Source: Candidatus Accumulibacter regalis
GTDB taxonomy: Bacteria; Pseudomonadota; Gammaproteobacteria; Burkholderiales; Rhodocyclaceae
Assembly: GCA_000585075.1 (NCBI GenBank)
Contig: JEMY01000012.1
Location: 24,574 to 88,573, forward strand
Reading direction: 5' to 3'
Length of the DNA stretch: 64,000 nt
Part shown: positions 53,502-62,897 of the stretch, piece after piece
Layout: every line of letters starts with the position of its first letter
Position numbering within the stretch: the first letter of the stretch is position 1
Translations under genes and position numbers: made by a program
Notes under the pieces: generated by a model
Seen by the model: only the letters and a program-made list of their open reading frames with translations
Databases searched by the model: none
What the model was told of the DNA's origin: nothing

Positions 53502-54770
53502 ATGAGTGATCAATTCCTGCAGAACGCATTCCTCTTCCGCCAGCCAATCCTGAACCGCCGGCAGGAGCTCGCCGGCTACCAGCTGTCGTTCCACGGCAGC
53601 GAAGGAATCGACGACGATGACGCTGTCTCGGCCTCGCGCGGCGCCGGCGCACCCCTGTGTGCGGCCTATTCCGAACTCGGCATGCACGGCGCCCTGGGCA
53701 ATACCTGCGCCTACATCGGCGTCGACGCCGACTTCCTGCAACAGGAGGCGATCGAGCTGCTGCCACCGCCAGGTGTGGTGCTCGAACTGCTCGTCGACGG
53801 CGTTCCCGAGAAAGCCACGCTGACGCGCTGTCATGTACTTCTCCAGCGCGGCTATTCCCTGGCCTTGACCAACTACCAGGGCATCGACGACCGCAGCCGG
53901 CCGCTGCTGCCGCTCGTTTCGGTGGTCAAGATCGACCTGCGTCGTGCTGGCCAGGCCCGCCTGGAAGAGCTGGCGGGCTCGCTGCGGCAACTGCCACTCA
54001 AGCTTCTGGCGCAGGGGGTCGACAACCACGCGCAGATGGAAGCTTGTCGAAACCTCGGCTTCGCCCTCTTCCAGGGCCGCTACTTTGCCCAGGCCGAAAT
54101 CGTCAGCGGCCGCCGCCTCTCGGCCGCGCACGCGACCTTGATTCGCCTGTGCAACCTGGTCGGCCGCGACGTCGACACGGCGGTGATCGAAGACGCCTTC
54201 AAACACGAGCCGGCACTGACGCTCAACCTGCTGCGCATCGTCAACTCGGTCGGGCGCCTCGGCAACCGCTCGACGCAACCGGTGACCTCGCTGCGCCACG
54301 CCATCACCCTGCTCGGCAGGCGCCAGTTGCAGCGCTGGCTATCGCTGCTGCTGCTGGCACCCGGCAACCAGGCCAACGATTCGCTCGACCCCGCCCGTTC
54401 GCCGCTGCTGCAAGTCGCCGCCCTGCGCGGGCGGATGATGGAATTGCTGGTCGCCGTCGGCAAGCCGGGAGACCACAAGCAGGCCGACCTGGCGTTCATC
54501 ACCGGCATCCTGTCGATGATGCCGGCCGCGCTCGGCCTGCCGATTGAAGAAATCCTCGAACAGATCGCCGTCGAGCGCGAAGTCGGCAACGCGCTGCGTC
54601 AGCACGAAGGTCTGCTGGGAACGCTCCTCGCGCTGCTCGAGTGCTTCGACAACGACGACGCCGCCTGCTGCGACAGCCTGCTGTCCCGGCTACCCGGCAA
54701 CTACGACCGGCAGACGCTCAACACCGGCCTGAGCGCCGCGCTGAGCTGGTTGAACAGCAGCGCCGACTGA
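53502..54770 (+). CDS. Degenerate EAL plus HDOD signalling protein
   Basis: The 422-aa product has a YuxH-type arrangement. An EAL-like half (residues 1-205) starts with FLFRQPILNRRQELAGYQL, where the Glu of the usual YELL motif is Gln (Q27). The VKID strand is present, but the usual AEGVE is AQGVD. The HDOD half follows (about 210-420: FKHEPALTLNLLRIVNS, TSLRHAITLLGRRQLQRWL). With key catalytic acids replaced it probably does not hydrolyse cyclic di-GMP and may act as a sensor or scaffold. It stands alone, 95 nt after the mutase gene. Confidence 0.85.
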   Translation: MSDQFLQNAFLFRQPILNRRQELAGYQLSFHGSEGIDDDDAVSASRGAGAPLCAAYSELGMHGALGNTCAYIGVDADFLQQEAIELLPPPGVVLELLVDGVPEKATLTRCHVLLQRGYSLALTNYQGIDDRSRPLLPLVSVVKIDLRRAGQARLEELAGSLRQLPLKLLAQGVDNHAQMEACRNLGFALFQGRYFAQAEIVSGRRLSAAHATLIRLCNLVGRDVDTAVIEDAFKHEPALTLNLLRIVNSVGRLGNRSTQPVTSLRHAITLLGRRQLQRWLSLLLLAPGNQANDSLDPARSPLLQVAALRGRMMELLVAVGKPGDHKQADLAFITGILSMMPAALGLPIEEILEQIAVEREVGNALRQHEGLLGTLLALLECFDNDDAACCDSLLSRLPGNYDRQTLNTGLSAALSWLNSSAD

Positions 54771-54808
54771 CGCCTGACGCCTTGCACGCAGTGCCGGGTG
54801 CCCCGTCG

Positions 54809-54839
54809 GCCGTCGTCGTTGATGACCACGACGAACGGC
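54809..54839. terminator. Hairpin between two convergent genes
   Basis: GCCGTCGTCGT (54,809-54,819) pairs with ACGACGAACGGC (54,828-54,839) with a single bulge. It lies between the EAL-HDOD stop and the stop of the leftward PEP-CTERM gene, where a bidirectional terminator is expected. There is no T tract. Confidence 0.4.
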
Positions 54840-54891
54840 GATAGGCCGCACTCACGCCGCCGGCGGAATTCTCGTTCAGCGCCGCCGATGC

Positions 54892-55995
54892 TTAACGCCG
54901 TTTCCGCCGCACGAGCAGTGTGGCAAGAGCGGAAGCGAAGAGAAAAAGCGTGCCGGGTTCGGGAATTCCTGCCGCCGCCAATGGCGCGAGGTTCGCCGCT
55001 GCATTTTGCGCCCCCAGGTAACTGCCGACATCGGTAGGCCCCGGATGGGTATCGCCATAAGGGGCTGTAAACAGCGCTTCGTGCGTCTCCGGATCGTACT
55101 CGCCCGAGTATTTGAAGAACTCATAGCGACGAAGTATTGACGCGGCATTCGCACCGACCGGCGCCCCCCCCGCGCCACTTTCCAACAGCCCGGAATTCGG
55201 GTTACCGATTTCCTTCTGTAACAATTGCCACTCGATTTCCGTCGCCGCCTGCCGAACTCTGGCGTTGTCACCGACCAGTTCTTCCAGATCAATCGGGTCT
55301 TCAAACTCGGTGGTGAATACCTTCACCCAAAGTGCATCCCCGAACTCCAGGCCCGCCAGGGGCTCTGGAGCCTCGACATGCGCTAGCACTTGAGGAGGTG
55401 CCGGCGGATTTCCTGCCGGCGCTGGAGGAGCAGGAATCACGTCCCACGTTGGCGCGGGAAGATTGACAAGCCCATTGCTCAAGACGCCTGGCGTCGCCGT
55501 CTCAAGTAGCCAGCTATAGGTCGTCTTGGTCGGGTTGCCGATGGTGCCGACACCGAAGTGATCGCAGGGCGTGTTTGGACCGTAACCGACGCCACCGCCT
55601 GACCAGCAATTGTCGCCGGGGGTAACAAAGCTCCCGCTCGGAGTGCCGAAGTCCCAGCTTGAACCGTCGAACACGCCCTGATAGGTGATCTTGGTGCCAA
55701 ATATCGACCCTGCACTGTATTCAGCAATGACGGGAGCTCCATACCGTTCGACGCTGTTGCTCGGGTCAAATCCACGCCCCGTCGGAAAACCCCGCCCGGG
55801 TCCCCCAAAGACATCGGAAATATCCGAGCTGTGGAGCCCTTCAAGATCAATTTCAAAGCCATGTGCCGTCTTGCCGGTGTCATTGATGACGTCAAAGTTT
55901 CCCAGAAAACCAATGACTGAAGCATGCGCAGTAGCCGGTGCGACGAGCACCGGCAGGGCAGCGGCAAGCAAGACGGCCAAGAAACGAGATTTCAT
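54892..55995 (-). CDS. PEP-CTERM sorting domain protein
   Basis: The 367-aa product begins with a signal peptide (KSRFLAVLLAAALPVLVAPATAHA) and ends with GIPEPGTLFLFASALATLLVRRKRR, a textbook PEP-CTERM tail (motif, hydrophobic helix, basic cluster). The body starts with SVIGFLGNFDVINDTGKTAHGFEIDLEG, beta-rich with many Pro/Gly and without catalytic motifs; a Pro/Ala-rich linker lies near residues 190-205. Two ATGs are adjacent (55,998 and 55,995); the second has the better distance to GGAG. The tail implies processing by an exosortase encoded elsewhere. Confidence 0.9.
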   Translation of the reverse strand: MKSRFLAVLLAAALPVLVAPATAHASVIGFLGNFDVINDTGKTAHGFEIDLEGLHSSDISDVFGGPGRGFPTGRGFDPSNSVERYGAPVIAEYSAGSIFGTKITYQGVFDGSSWDFGTPSGSFVTPGDNCWSGGGVGYGPNTPCDHFGVGTIGNPTKTTYSWLLETATPGVLSNGLVNLPAPTWDVIPAPPAPAGNPPAPPQVLAHVEAPEPLAGLEFGDALWVKVFTTEFEDPIDLEELVGDNARVRQAATEIEWQLLQKEIGNPNSGLLESGAGGAPVGANAASILRRYEFFKYSGEYDPETHEALFTAPYGDTHPGPTDVGSYLGAQNAAANLAPLAAAGIPEPGTLFLFASALATLLVRRKRR

Positions 55996-56340
55996 CATTG
56001 TTCTCCATTCACGGAATGCTGACGGCGCGCAGAACCTGAAAAGGCCTACACCTGCCAAGAAAGGTGTGGCCATGAGCGTCTCGCGAGAGGAGCGGCCAAC
56101 CCAGGGTAGTGACAAGGAATGAACACCGCAAAGCCCCTACGAACCTTAGGACATTATTAGCGGTGGCTTAAGAACAGCTTAAGGAGCCGCCAGTTTCGCC
56201 CGCGTGGAAGACCCAAAGACGTGACTTTTCTACTGCAGGCAGGAGGGTACCAAGGGAAGAGGCGGCTTCTTCGATCGCGACACGCCGAGCCGTAGGGCAG
56301 AACGCGCCAGGCCGTGGGCGGCCCCGCGCCAAGACCCGTG
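55996..56340. other. Intergenic region upstream of the second PEP-CTERM gene
   Basis: No gene or clear repeat is seen. A GGAG ribosome-binding site for the leftward gene lies just right of 55,998. I searched the leftward strand for a -24/-12 element and found only weak partial matches, none with both invariant dinucleotides in correct spacing. Confidence 0.5.
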
Positions 56341-56829
56341 TCAGTTGGCGCGGCGCGCCAGCCAGTCGCTGACGGCGAAGCCGGTTCCGAAGTCCCAGGG
56401 TTTGAGCCTTTCGGGGGCGATCAGGCGAAACTCGGCGAGCTCTTCGTTGAGGGCGATCTCGCCGCGACCGACGACGTGGTAGGCGATGATCACTTCGTGC
56501 TTGCGGGCGAAGGGATAGACACCGATCAGCGTCGTCGCCGACGCCTCCAGGCCGAGTTCTTCCCTGACCTCGCGCGCGACACCGACCACCGGGTCTTCGC
56601 CGCGCTCGAGAAAACCGGTGATCAGGCCAAACGCCCCTGCCGCCCAGGCCCGGTTGCGCGCCAGCACGATGGCGCCCTGATACTCGACCAGCGCCGCCAG
56701 CACCGGCGCCGGGTTGTCCCAATGCACGAAGCCGCAGCCGGCACTGCAGGAGAGCCGCGGCAACCCCCCCTCGTCGCTGGACTTAAGACGAGCAGCGCAG
56801 CGGGGGCAGAAATTCCAAGCGTCGCTCAC
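56341..56829 (-). CDS. NUDIX hydrolase with N-terminal zinc ribbon
   Basis: The 162-aa product starts with FCPRCAARL...LSCSAGCGFVHWDNPAP, a zinc-ribbon with four Cys as in NudC-type pyrophosphatases. A complete NUDIX box follows (G-x5-E-x7-RE-x2-EE-x-G, residues about 71-93). It lacks the N-terminal domain and the SQPWPFPxS motif of true NAD(H) pyrophosphatase NudC, so the substrate is uncertain; a nucleotide-sugar or dinucleotide is likely. It is the last gene of the alaS-ltaE-NUDIX operon, 22 nt after ltaE. Confidence 0.9.
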   Translation of the reverse strand: MSDAWNFCPRCAARLKSSDEGGLPRLSCSAGCGFVHWDNPAPVLAALVEYQGAIVLARNRAWAAGAFGLITGFLERGEDPVVGVAREVREELGLEASATTLIGVYPFARKHEVIIAYHVVGRGEIALNEELAEFRLIAPERLKPWDFGTGFAVSDWLARRAN

Positions 56830-56851
56830 TTCGCTACTTCACTTACTTCGC

Positions 56852-57892
56852 TTACGACGCGGCCAACAACTCGCGGACGTCGGCCAGAAAGCGATCAACG
56901 GTCTCCGGCGCGGTATCCCAGCCGCACATCAGGCGCGCACCGCCGGCGCCGATGAAGGTGTAGAAGAGCCAGCCGCGCGCGCGCAGGCCCTGCTCGACGA
57001 CGCCTGGCAGGTGCACGAAAACGCCGTTGGCGTCGACCGGAAAAAGCGTCTGCAGACCCGCGGCTTCCGCCAGCCCGCTGGCCAGGCGGCGGGCCATCGC
57101 GTTGGCGTGCGCGGCGTGGCGCAACCAGCTGTCGTTTTCGAGAATCCCGAGCCACGGCGCGGAAAGAAAGCGCATCTTCGACGCCAGCTGGCCGGCCTGC
57201 TTGCAGCGGTAGGCGAAGTCCTCAGCCAGGCGGCGGTCGAAGAAGACCACCGCCTCGCCGACCGGCAGCCCCATCTTGGTGCCTCCGAAGCAGAGCACAT
57301 CGACACCCGCGCGCCAGGTCAGGTCGGCCGGAGCGACGCCAAGGCCGGCGACGGCGTTGGCGAAGCGGGCGCCGTCCATATGCACGCGCAAACCCAGCTC
57401 ATGGGCCGTGGCAGTGAGGGCGCGCAATTCGTCGGGACGGTACACCGTGCCGACTTCGCTGGCCTGGGTCAGCGTCACCACCTTTGGCTTCGGGTAGTGG
57501 ATGTCGGTGCGCCTGGTCACCGCCTCTTCGATCGCTGCCGGAGTCAGCTTGCCCTCTTCGCCGGCAAGGGCGAGCAGCTTGGCGCCATTCGAGAAGAACT
57601 CCGGGGCGCCGCATTCGTCGGTCTCGACGTGCGCCAGCTGGTGACAGATGACGCTGTGGTAGGACTGGCAAAGCGCGGCGAGGGCCAGCGAATTGGCCGC
57701 CGTCCCGTTGAAAACGAAGTACACGTCGCAGTCGGTCGCGAACACTTCCCGCAGGCGGTCGGCAGCGCGCAGCGTCCACTGGTCGTCGCCATACGAGCGA
57801 ACGTGGCCGTCGTTGGCCGCCAGCAGGGCGGCCAGAGCCTCCGGGCAGACGCCGGCGTAATTGTCACTGGCGAAATGCTGGCCGGTCGTCAT
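56852..57892 (-). CDS. ltaE: Low-specificity L-threonine aldolase
   Basis: A cytoplasmic PLP enzyme splitting L-threonine or L-allo-threonine to glycine and acetaldehyde. The 346-aa product (fold type I) has FASDNYAG at the start, SYGDDQWT, VFNGTAANSLAL, HMDGARFANAVAGLG and the PLP lysine K206 in CFGGTKMGLPVGEAVVF. Length is normal. The ATG at 57,892 was chosen over an upstream extension because family members start with this segment. It follows alaS by 35 nt on the same strand and is probably transcribed with it. Confidence 0.93.
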   Translation of the reverse strand: MTTGQHFASDNYAGVCPEALAALLAANDGHVRSYGDDQWTLRAADRLREVFATDCDVYFVFNGTAANSLALAALCQSYHSVICHQLAHVETDECGAPEFFSNGAKLLALAGEEGKLTPAAIEEAVTRRTDIHYPKPKVVTLTQASEVGTVYRPDELRALTATAHELGLRVHMDGARFANAVAGLGVAPADLTWRAGVDVLCFGGTKMGLPVGEAVVFFDRRLAEDFAYRCKQAGQLASKMRFLSAPWLGILENDSWLRHAAHANAMARRLASGLAEAAGLQTLFPVDANGVFVHLPGVVEQGLRARGWLFYTFIGAGGARLMCGWDTAPETVDRFLADVRELLAAS

Positions 57893-57927
57893 CGCGTTGG
57901 CACTTGCGGTCGCGGAGCGTTGATCAA

Positions 57928-60543
57928 TCAAAGACGCTCGGCGACCCATGCGGCCACGGAGGCCAGCGCGGCGGGCAGCTTTTCCGGTTCGTTGCCGCCC
58001 GCCTGCGCCATGTCCGGGCGACCGCCGCCCTTGCCACCGACCTGGCGGGCGACCATATTCACCAGTTCACCGGCCTTGACCCTGCCGGTCAGGTCGGCGG
58101 TCACGCCGGCAATCAGCGTCACCCTGCCGGCGCTGGTCGAGGCGACGACGACCGCGGCGCTCTTCAGCTTGTCGCGCAACTTGTCGACGGCCGAACGCAG
58201 GGCGTTGACGTCGGCGCCCTCCATGAGTGCCGCGAGAACCTTGACCCCCTTGACATCGACCGCCTGCGCGAGCATGTCGTCGCCTTGCGCCGACGCCAGT
58301 TTCGCCTTCAGGCGCGCAAGTTCCTTTTCCAGCGAACGAACGTTGTCGAGCACCTGCGCGAGCTTGGCAGGGACCTCGGCGATTGGCGCCTTGAAAGCCG
58401 CTGCCGCTTCGGCCAGCATCGTCTGCTGCTGCTGCACGAGGGCCAGCGCAACGTCCCCGGTGACCGCCTCGACGCGCCTGACGCCAGCCGCGACGCCGGT
58501 TTCGGAGACGATCTTGAACAGACCGATGTCGCCCGTTCGGCGAACATGCACGCCGCCACAGAATTCGATCGACGAGCCGATCGTCTGCACGCGCACCTGG
58601 TCACCATATTTTTCGCCGAACAGCATCATCGCGCCCGACTTGCGGGCGTCGTCAATGGCCATGATGCGTGCTTCGGCGGCGGCGTTGGCGAGAATCTCGT
58701 CATTGACGATACGCTCGACGCGGCGAATCTCGTCGGCGCTCATCGGCGCATTGTGCGCGAAGTCGAAACGCGTCTTCTCCGGGTCGACCAGCGAGCCTTT
58801 CTGCTGCACGTGCGCGCCGAGCACTTCGCGCAGCGCCTTGTGCATCAGGTGCGTCGCCGAGTGGTTGCGCACGGTGCGCGCCCGCGCAACGACGTCGACG
58901 CGGGCAGCGACCCGGTCGCCGACGACGACGACGCCGGTGCGGACGACGCCCTGGTGACCGAAAACGGCGGCCTGGATCTTCTGCGTGTCCTCGACGGCGA
59001 AAATGCCCTGCGCGCCCTGCAGCACGCCGCGGTCGCCGACCTGGCCGCCCGACTCGGCGTAGAACGGCGTCTGGTCGAGAACGACGACGCCGAGTTCGCC
59101 TTCCCTGAGTTCATCGACCGGGCTGCCATCCCTGTACAGCGCCAGCACCTGGCCGTTGAAGTCGAGCGCGTCATAGCCGTGAAAGGCCGTTTCGGGGCCG
59201 CTGTAGTCGAGTGCGGCGGCCATCCTGAACTTGCCCGCGGCGCGCGCCTGCTCCTTCTGCTGGGCCATCGCCGCGTCGAAGGCGGCGACGTCGACACTGA
59301 CGCCGCGCTCACGGCAGACGTCGGCGGTCAGATCGAGGGGAAAGCCGAAGGTGTCGTGCAGCTTGAAAGCCGTGGCGCCGCTGAAAACGCCATCGCCAGC
59401 CAGGGCCGCGAGTTCGCTCTCCAGGAGACTCATGCCGTGTTCGATGGTCTCGAAGAAGCGCACCTCCTCCTGGCGCAGGACCTCGCTGACACGCTCCTGG
59501 CTACCCACCAGTTCGGGATAGGCGGCGCCCATCTCGGCGACCAGGTCGGGCACCATGCGGTGGAAGAAGGCGGCACGCGCACCCAGCTTGTAGCCATGGC
59601 GAATGGCGCGCCGGATGATGCGGCGCAGGACGTAGCCGCGCCCCTCGTTGCCCGGAATGACGCCGTCGGCGAGGAGGAAGGAGCAGGCGCGGATGTGGTC
59701 GGCGAGGACCCGCAGCGACGGGCTGTCCATGTCCGCCGACGAGGTTTCGCGGGCTGCCGCCGCGATCAGGCGGACGAAGAGGTCGATCTCGTAGTTGCTG
59801 TGCACGTGTTGCAGGACCGCAGCCGTCCGCTCGAGCCCCATGCCGGTGTCGACCGATGGTTTCGGCAGCGGGTGCATGACGCCGGCCTCGTCACGGTTGA
59901 ACTGCATGAAGACGTTGTTCCAGATCTCGATGTAGCGGTCGCCCTCTTCGTCGGGCGAGCCGGGCGGACCGCCGGCGATGCCTTCGCCGTGATCGTAGAA
60001 GATCTCGGTACACGGTCCGCAGGGACCGGTGTCGCCCATCATCCAGAAGTTGTCGGAGGCGTAGCGCGCGCCCTTGTTGTCGCCAATGCGGATCACGCGC
60101 TCGGCAGGCACGCCGATCTCCCGGGTCCAGATCGAGTAGGCTTCGTCGTCCTCGGCATACACCGTTACCCACAGGCGATCGGCGGGAAGGCCGTAGACAT
60201 CGACCAGCAACTCCCAGGCGTAGCGGATCGCCTCCAGCTTGAAGTAGTCGCCGAAGGAGAAGTTGCCGAGCATTTCGAAAAAGGTATGGTGACGCGCGGT
60301 ATAGCCGACGTTTTCGAGGTCGTTGTGCTTGCCGCCGGCGCGAACGCACTTCTGTGACGTTGTCGCCCGCTGGTAAGGACGCTTGTCGAAACCGAGAAAG
60401 ACGTCCTTGAACTGGTTCATTCCGGCATTGGTAAACAACAACGTCGGATCGGCATGCGGTACCAGAGAACTCGATTCGACGATCTGGTGGCCCTTGGACT
60501 CAAAGAACCTGAGGAATTTCTCGCGGATTTCAGCGCTGCTCAT
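57928..60543 (-). CDS. alaS: Alanyl-tRNA synthetase
   Basis: AlaRS charges tRNA-Ala and edits mischarged Ser and Gly. The product (871 aa from the ATG at 60,543) has the class II start [15 protein letters not shown] and [36 protein letters not shown] (motif 2 region), [13 protein letters not shown] (motif 3), the editing-site HSATHLMH (HxxxH) with CGGVHV, and the C-terminal C-Ala domain with [15 protein letters not shown]. All parts are present and uninterrupted. An ATG 15 nt upstream (60,558) is also possible; neither start has a strong ribosome-binding site. Confidence 0.96.
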   Translation of the reverse strand: MSSAEIREKFLRFFESKGHQIVESSSLVPHADPTLLFTNAGMNQFKDVFLGFDKRPYQRATTSQKCVRAGGKHNDLENVGYTARHHTFFEMLGNFSFGDYFKLEAIRYAWELLVDVYGLPADRLWVTVYAEDDEAYSIWTREIGVPAERVIRIGDNKGARYASDNFWMMGDTGPCGPCTEIFYDHGEGIAGGPPGSPDEEGDRYIEIWNNVFMQFNRDEAGVMHPLPKPSVDTGMGLERTAAVLQHVHSNYEIDLFVRLIAAAARETSSADMDSPSLRVLADHIRACSFLLADGVIPGNEGRGYVLRRIIRRAIRHGYKLGARAAFFHRMVPDLVAEMGAAYPELVGSQERVSEVLRQEEVRFFETIEHGMSLLESELAALAGDGVFSGATAFKLHDTFGFPLDLTADVCRERGVSVDVAAFDAAMAQQKEQARAAGKFRMAAALDYSGPETAFHGYDALDFNGQVLALYRDGSPVDELREGELGVVVLDQTPFYAESGGQVGDRGVLQGAQGIFAVEDTQKIQAAVFGHQGVVRTGVVVVGDRVAARVDVVARARTVRNHSATHLMHKALREVLGAHVQQKGSLVDPEKTRFDFAHNAPMSADEIRRVERIVNDEILANAAAEARIMAIDDARKSGAMMLFGEKYGDQVRVQTIGSSIEFCGGVHVRRTGDIGLFKIVSETGVAAGVRRVEAVTGDVALALVQQQQTMLAEAAAAFKAPIAEVPAKLAQVLDNVRSLEKELARLKAKLASAQGDDMLAQAVDVKGVKVLAALMEGADVNALRSAVDKLRDKLKSAAVVVASTSAGRVTLIAGVTADLTGRVKAGELVNMVARQVGGKGGGRPDMAQAGGNEPEKLPAALASVAAWVAERL

Positions 60544-60802
60544 GGTGGTGCTTTTCATCGTCGTCCGTACCCGCGCGGGGTCGTTCAAAAAGCTGCGATT
60601 CTAACGTGAAAGCGCAAGCCGCGACCGGCGTATCGCCCGCTGAGCCCCAATACGGTCGGGCGCACGCCAGCACGGCTCCACTTGGCAGCGGGGAACAGGC
60701 AACGGCGCAGGAAATCTTTCAGGCACAGGCGCAGCCAGTGCAGCGTGCCTTCTTGACGAGACTTGCCGCGCGCCACCGCCGGCACGCGGCACCCACCCAC
60801 AC

Positions 60803-60838
60803 CGTCATTGCGAGGAGGCGCAGCCGACGCGGCAATCC
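60803..60838. repeat. Intergenic palindromic repeat element
   Basis: The element runs from CGTCATTGCGAGG to CGCGGCAATCC and is an imperfect inverted repeat (ATTGC and GCAAT ends). Elements of this CATTGCGAGG...GCAATCC type are scattered between genes in many bacteria and yield false peptides such as VIARRRSRRGNPA. Here it lies between alaS and the end of ugpQ. Only one copy was noticed in the window. Confidence 0.6.
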
Positions 60839-60858
60839 AGCGCCACCCTCTGACTTCT

Positions 60859-61641
60859 TCACGGTTGCCGCATCGCCAACGCCGGAAGGAAGATCTCTGA
60901 GCTGTCGCGCACGCAGTCGATGCGATCGCTGAAAACCGCCATCACGCCGCGCCGGAAAAGTGCTTCGGCCGCGCCGAGCTCATTGACCGTGTAGCACAGC
61001 AGCGGAATGCCGTTGGCCCGCGCACGGCTCAGCACGCTGTCGTCAAGCTGCTCGGCGTCACAGTGCAGGCTCAGCGCCGCGACGCGGTTGACCCGCGTCA
61101 GCCAGTCGTCCGGCGGACGTTCGTAGAGCGCGCCGAGCGGCAGTTCGGGCGCCACCTCGCGCGCGGCCAGCAACGCGTCCTCGGAAAACGACGAGACCAG
61201 CGGCAGCTCGGTACCCGCCCAGAACTCACGGACCTGCCGAGCGACAACCTCGCCGGTCAGCACCTCGAAACCGGCGGCCGGCTTGATCTCGACGTTGGCC
61301 ACCAGCCCGAGCTGCCGACAAAGCAGGGCCGCCGACGCCAGAGAGGGGACCGGCTCACCCAGAAAAGCGGGGTGCTGATAAGCGCCTGCGTCGAGCACCC
61401 GCAGCGTCGCGTCGCTGGTCTCGCAGACCCGCCCGGAGCCGTTGCTGGTGCGCTCCAGGCGTTCGTCGTGCATCAGCCAGGGCGAGCCGTCGGCAGAAAG
61501 CATGACGTCGAACTCGACTGCCCGCACTCCCATCCGGGCAGCGATACGCAGGCCGGCCAGGGTGTTCTCCGGGGCCAGCGCACCGCCACAGCGGTGCGCG
61601 AAGACGCGCGGCAGGGACCAGCCGAGCCGCGGACGAATCAC
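60859..61641 (-). CDS. ugpQ: Glycerophosphodiester phosphodiesterase
   Basis: A 260-aa cytoplasmic-type GDPD enzyme, expected to split glycerophosphodiesters to sn-glycerol-3-phosphate and an alcohol. Active-site blocks are complete: AHRCGGALAPENT (H16, E25), VEFDVMLSADG, MHDERLERTSNG, NVEIKP and the late YTVNELG. There is no signal peptide. The start is GTG at 61,641, overlapping the ugpB stop as GTGA, so translation is coupled to the binding protein. Together they would import and use glycerophosphodiesters or glycerol-3-phosphate. Confidence 0.92.
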   Translation of the reverse strand: MIRPRLGWSLPRVFAHRCGGALAPENTLAGLRIAARMGVRAVEFDVMLSADGSPWLMHDERLERTSNGSGRVCETSDATLRVLDAGAYQHPAFLGEPVPSLASAALLCRQLGLVANVEIKPAAGFEVLTGEVVARQVREFWAGTELPLVSSFSEDALLAAREVAPELPLGALYERPPDDWLTRVNRVAALSLHCDAEQLDDSVLSRARANGIPLLCYTVNELGAAEALFRRGVMAVFSDRIDCVRDSSEIFLPALAMRQP

Positions 61642-62897
61642 TTCAAGACTTGCGCCCTGAGCGCCGCCGGGAGGACCTGGTTGCCACGCTCGACGGCATT
61701 GTCGAGCGCCTCCTTGGCCGGCTTGCGGCCAGCCCAGGCGGCTTCCAGCTCTTCCTCGACGATGATGCGCACCGGCTCGATTTGCGAAACCCGCAGCTGA
61801 CGCAAGGCGCCCTTGCCCTGCAACTGCAGGTAGGCGACGTCGAGACTGGCGACGTCGGCGCGCAGGAGCTGGCTATTGGCGGCGGCGCGGGCCACCGAAG
61901 TCATCGGCAGGAAGCCCTCAAGAGCGGTCAGTTCGACCTGCAGGTCAGGTTCGAGCAGGAAGTTGACGAAGAGGGCCACACCCTTGTACTCGTCTGCCTT
62001 CTTGCCGCCCCCGACCCATAGCGAGGCACCGTCGGCGAGCGTCTGCTGCGGCGTGCCCTGCACATCGTCGTGATAGGGCAGCGCCGACACTCCGGTTTCG
62101 ACCTTGCGACCCGCGCGCAGCGTTCCATAGAGCGACGACGTGCTGGTCAGCATGCCGCACTCGCCATCCGCAAAGCGCCGGTCAGCCTCGTCGCGCCGAC
62201 CGAAATAGGTGAAGAACTTGGCTTTCGACCAGGTCGTCAGCATCGCCGTGTGCTTCACCTGAACCAGGCCGTTGAAGTCCAGCCTGCCCTTTGCATCGGA
62301 GACTTCACTGCCGTTCCAGGCGCTCAGATTGTCGATATGCACCCACGCCGGCCAGGAGGTGGTGTAAGGACAGGCGCTACCCGAATCGAACAGTTTGTCG
62401 GCGGCCTTCTGCGCCGCGGCCCAGGTCTTGGGCGGATTCTCGGGATCCAGACCGGCCTTGCGGAAAGCTTCCTTGTTGATATAGAGGACCGGCGTGGACA
62501 AGGCCAGCGGCAGGGCAAACAGGTTTCCTTTCGCGTCGTCGAGGCCGACGCGCAGCTCAGGCGACAGTTTGCGGCCATCGAAAGGCTGCTTGGCCTGCTT
62601 CATCACCAGGTACAGCGGCTTGAAGTCCTCCTTGCGGGTCTGGAACTGTGCCTGTTCTTCGCGCGTGACCAGATTGAGGTGTTTCGGCGCGTCACCGTCG
62701 ACGCGGCGCACGACGTTGAGCTGGTAATCCTTCTGCCGCTCATTGAAACGCGCGACGAATTTCTCGAGCCGTTCGCCACGTTCCTCGTCAAGGCGATGCG
62801 AGAGGTCGATTTGTACCGGTGCCGCGAACACCGGGAAAGCAAGCGGGGCAGCAAGAACGATTGCCACCGCAGACGGGAGAAGTTTGAGTAGGCGCAT
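61638..62897 (-). CDS. ugpB: Glycerol-3-phosphate ABC transporter, substrate-binding protein
   Basis: The 419-aa product has a signal peptide (RLLKLLPSAVAIVLAAPLAFPVFA) and the family-1 solute-binding fold. VQIDLSHRLDEERGERLEKFVARFNE, LSTPVLYINKEAFRKAGLDPENPPKTW and GECGMLTSTSSLYG match UgpB. It delivers sn-glycerol-3-phosphate or glycerophosphocholine to UgpAEC in the inner membrane. The permease and ATPase genes do not follow, only ugpQ. The ATG at 62,897 starts the signal peptide; the frame extends further upstream without meaning. Confidence 0.92.
   Translation of the reverse strand: MRLLKLLPSAVAIVLAAPLAFPVFAAPVQIDLSHRLDEERGERLEKFVARFNERQKDYQLNVVRRVDGDAPKHLNLVTREEQAQFQTRKEDFKPLYLVMKQAKQPFDGRKLSPELRVGLDDAKGNLFALPLALSTPVLYINKEAFRKAGLDPENPPKTWAAAQKAADKLFDSGSACPYTTSWPAWVHIDNLSAWNGSEVSDAKGRLDFNGLVQVKHTAMLTTWSKAKFFTYFGRRDEADRRFADGECGMLTSTSSLYGTLRAGRKVETGVSALPYHDDVQGTPQQTLADGASLWVGGGKKADEYKGVALFVNFLLEPDLQVELTALEGFLPMTSVARAAANSQLLRADVASLDVAYLQLQGKGALRQLRVSQIEPVRIIVEEELEAAWAGRKPAKEALDNAVERGNQVLPAALRAQVLK

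Noticed and set aside
56016..56031. Possible -24/-12 element before the second PEP-CTERM gene
   Set aside because: On the leftward strand the invariant GG of the -24 block is not present, so it is not a credible sigma-54 site.
56168..56722. Leftward frame overlapping the NUDIX gene
   Set aside because: It is a shifted reading of the NUDIX gene at 56,341-56,829, which has the complete zinc ribbon and NUDIX box.
60606..60932. 108-codon frame between alaS and ugpQ
   Set aside because: It translates the intergenic palindromic repeat (VIARRRSRRGNPA peptide), a well-known false-gene pattern.
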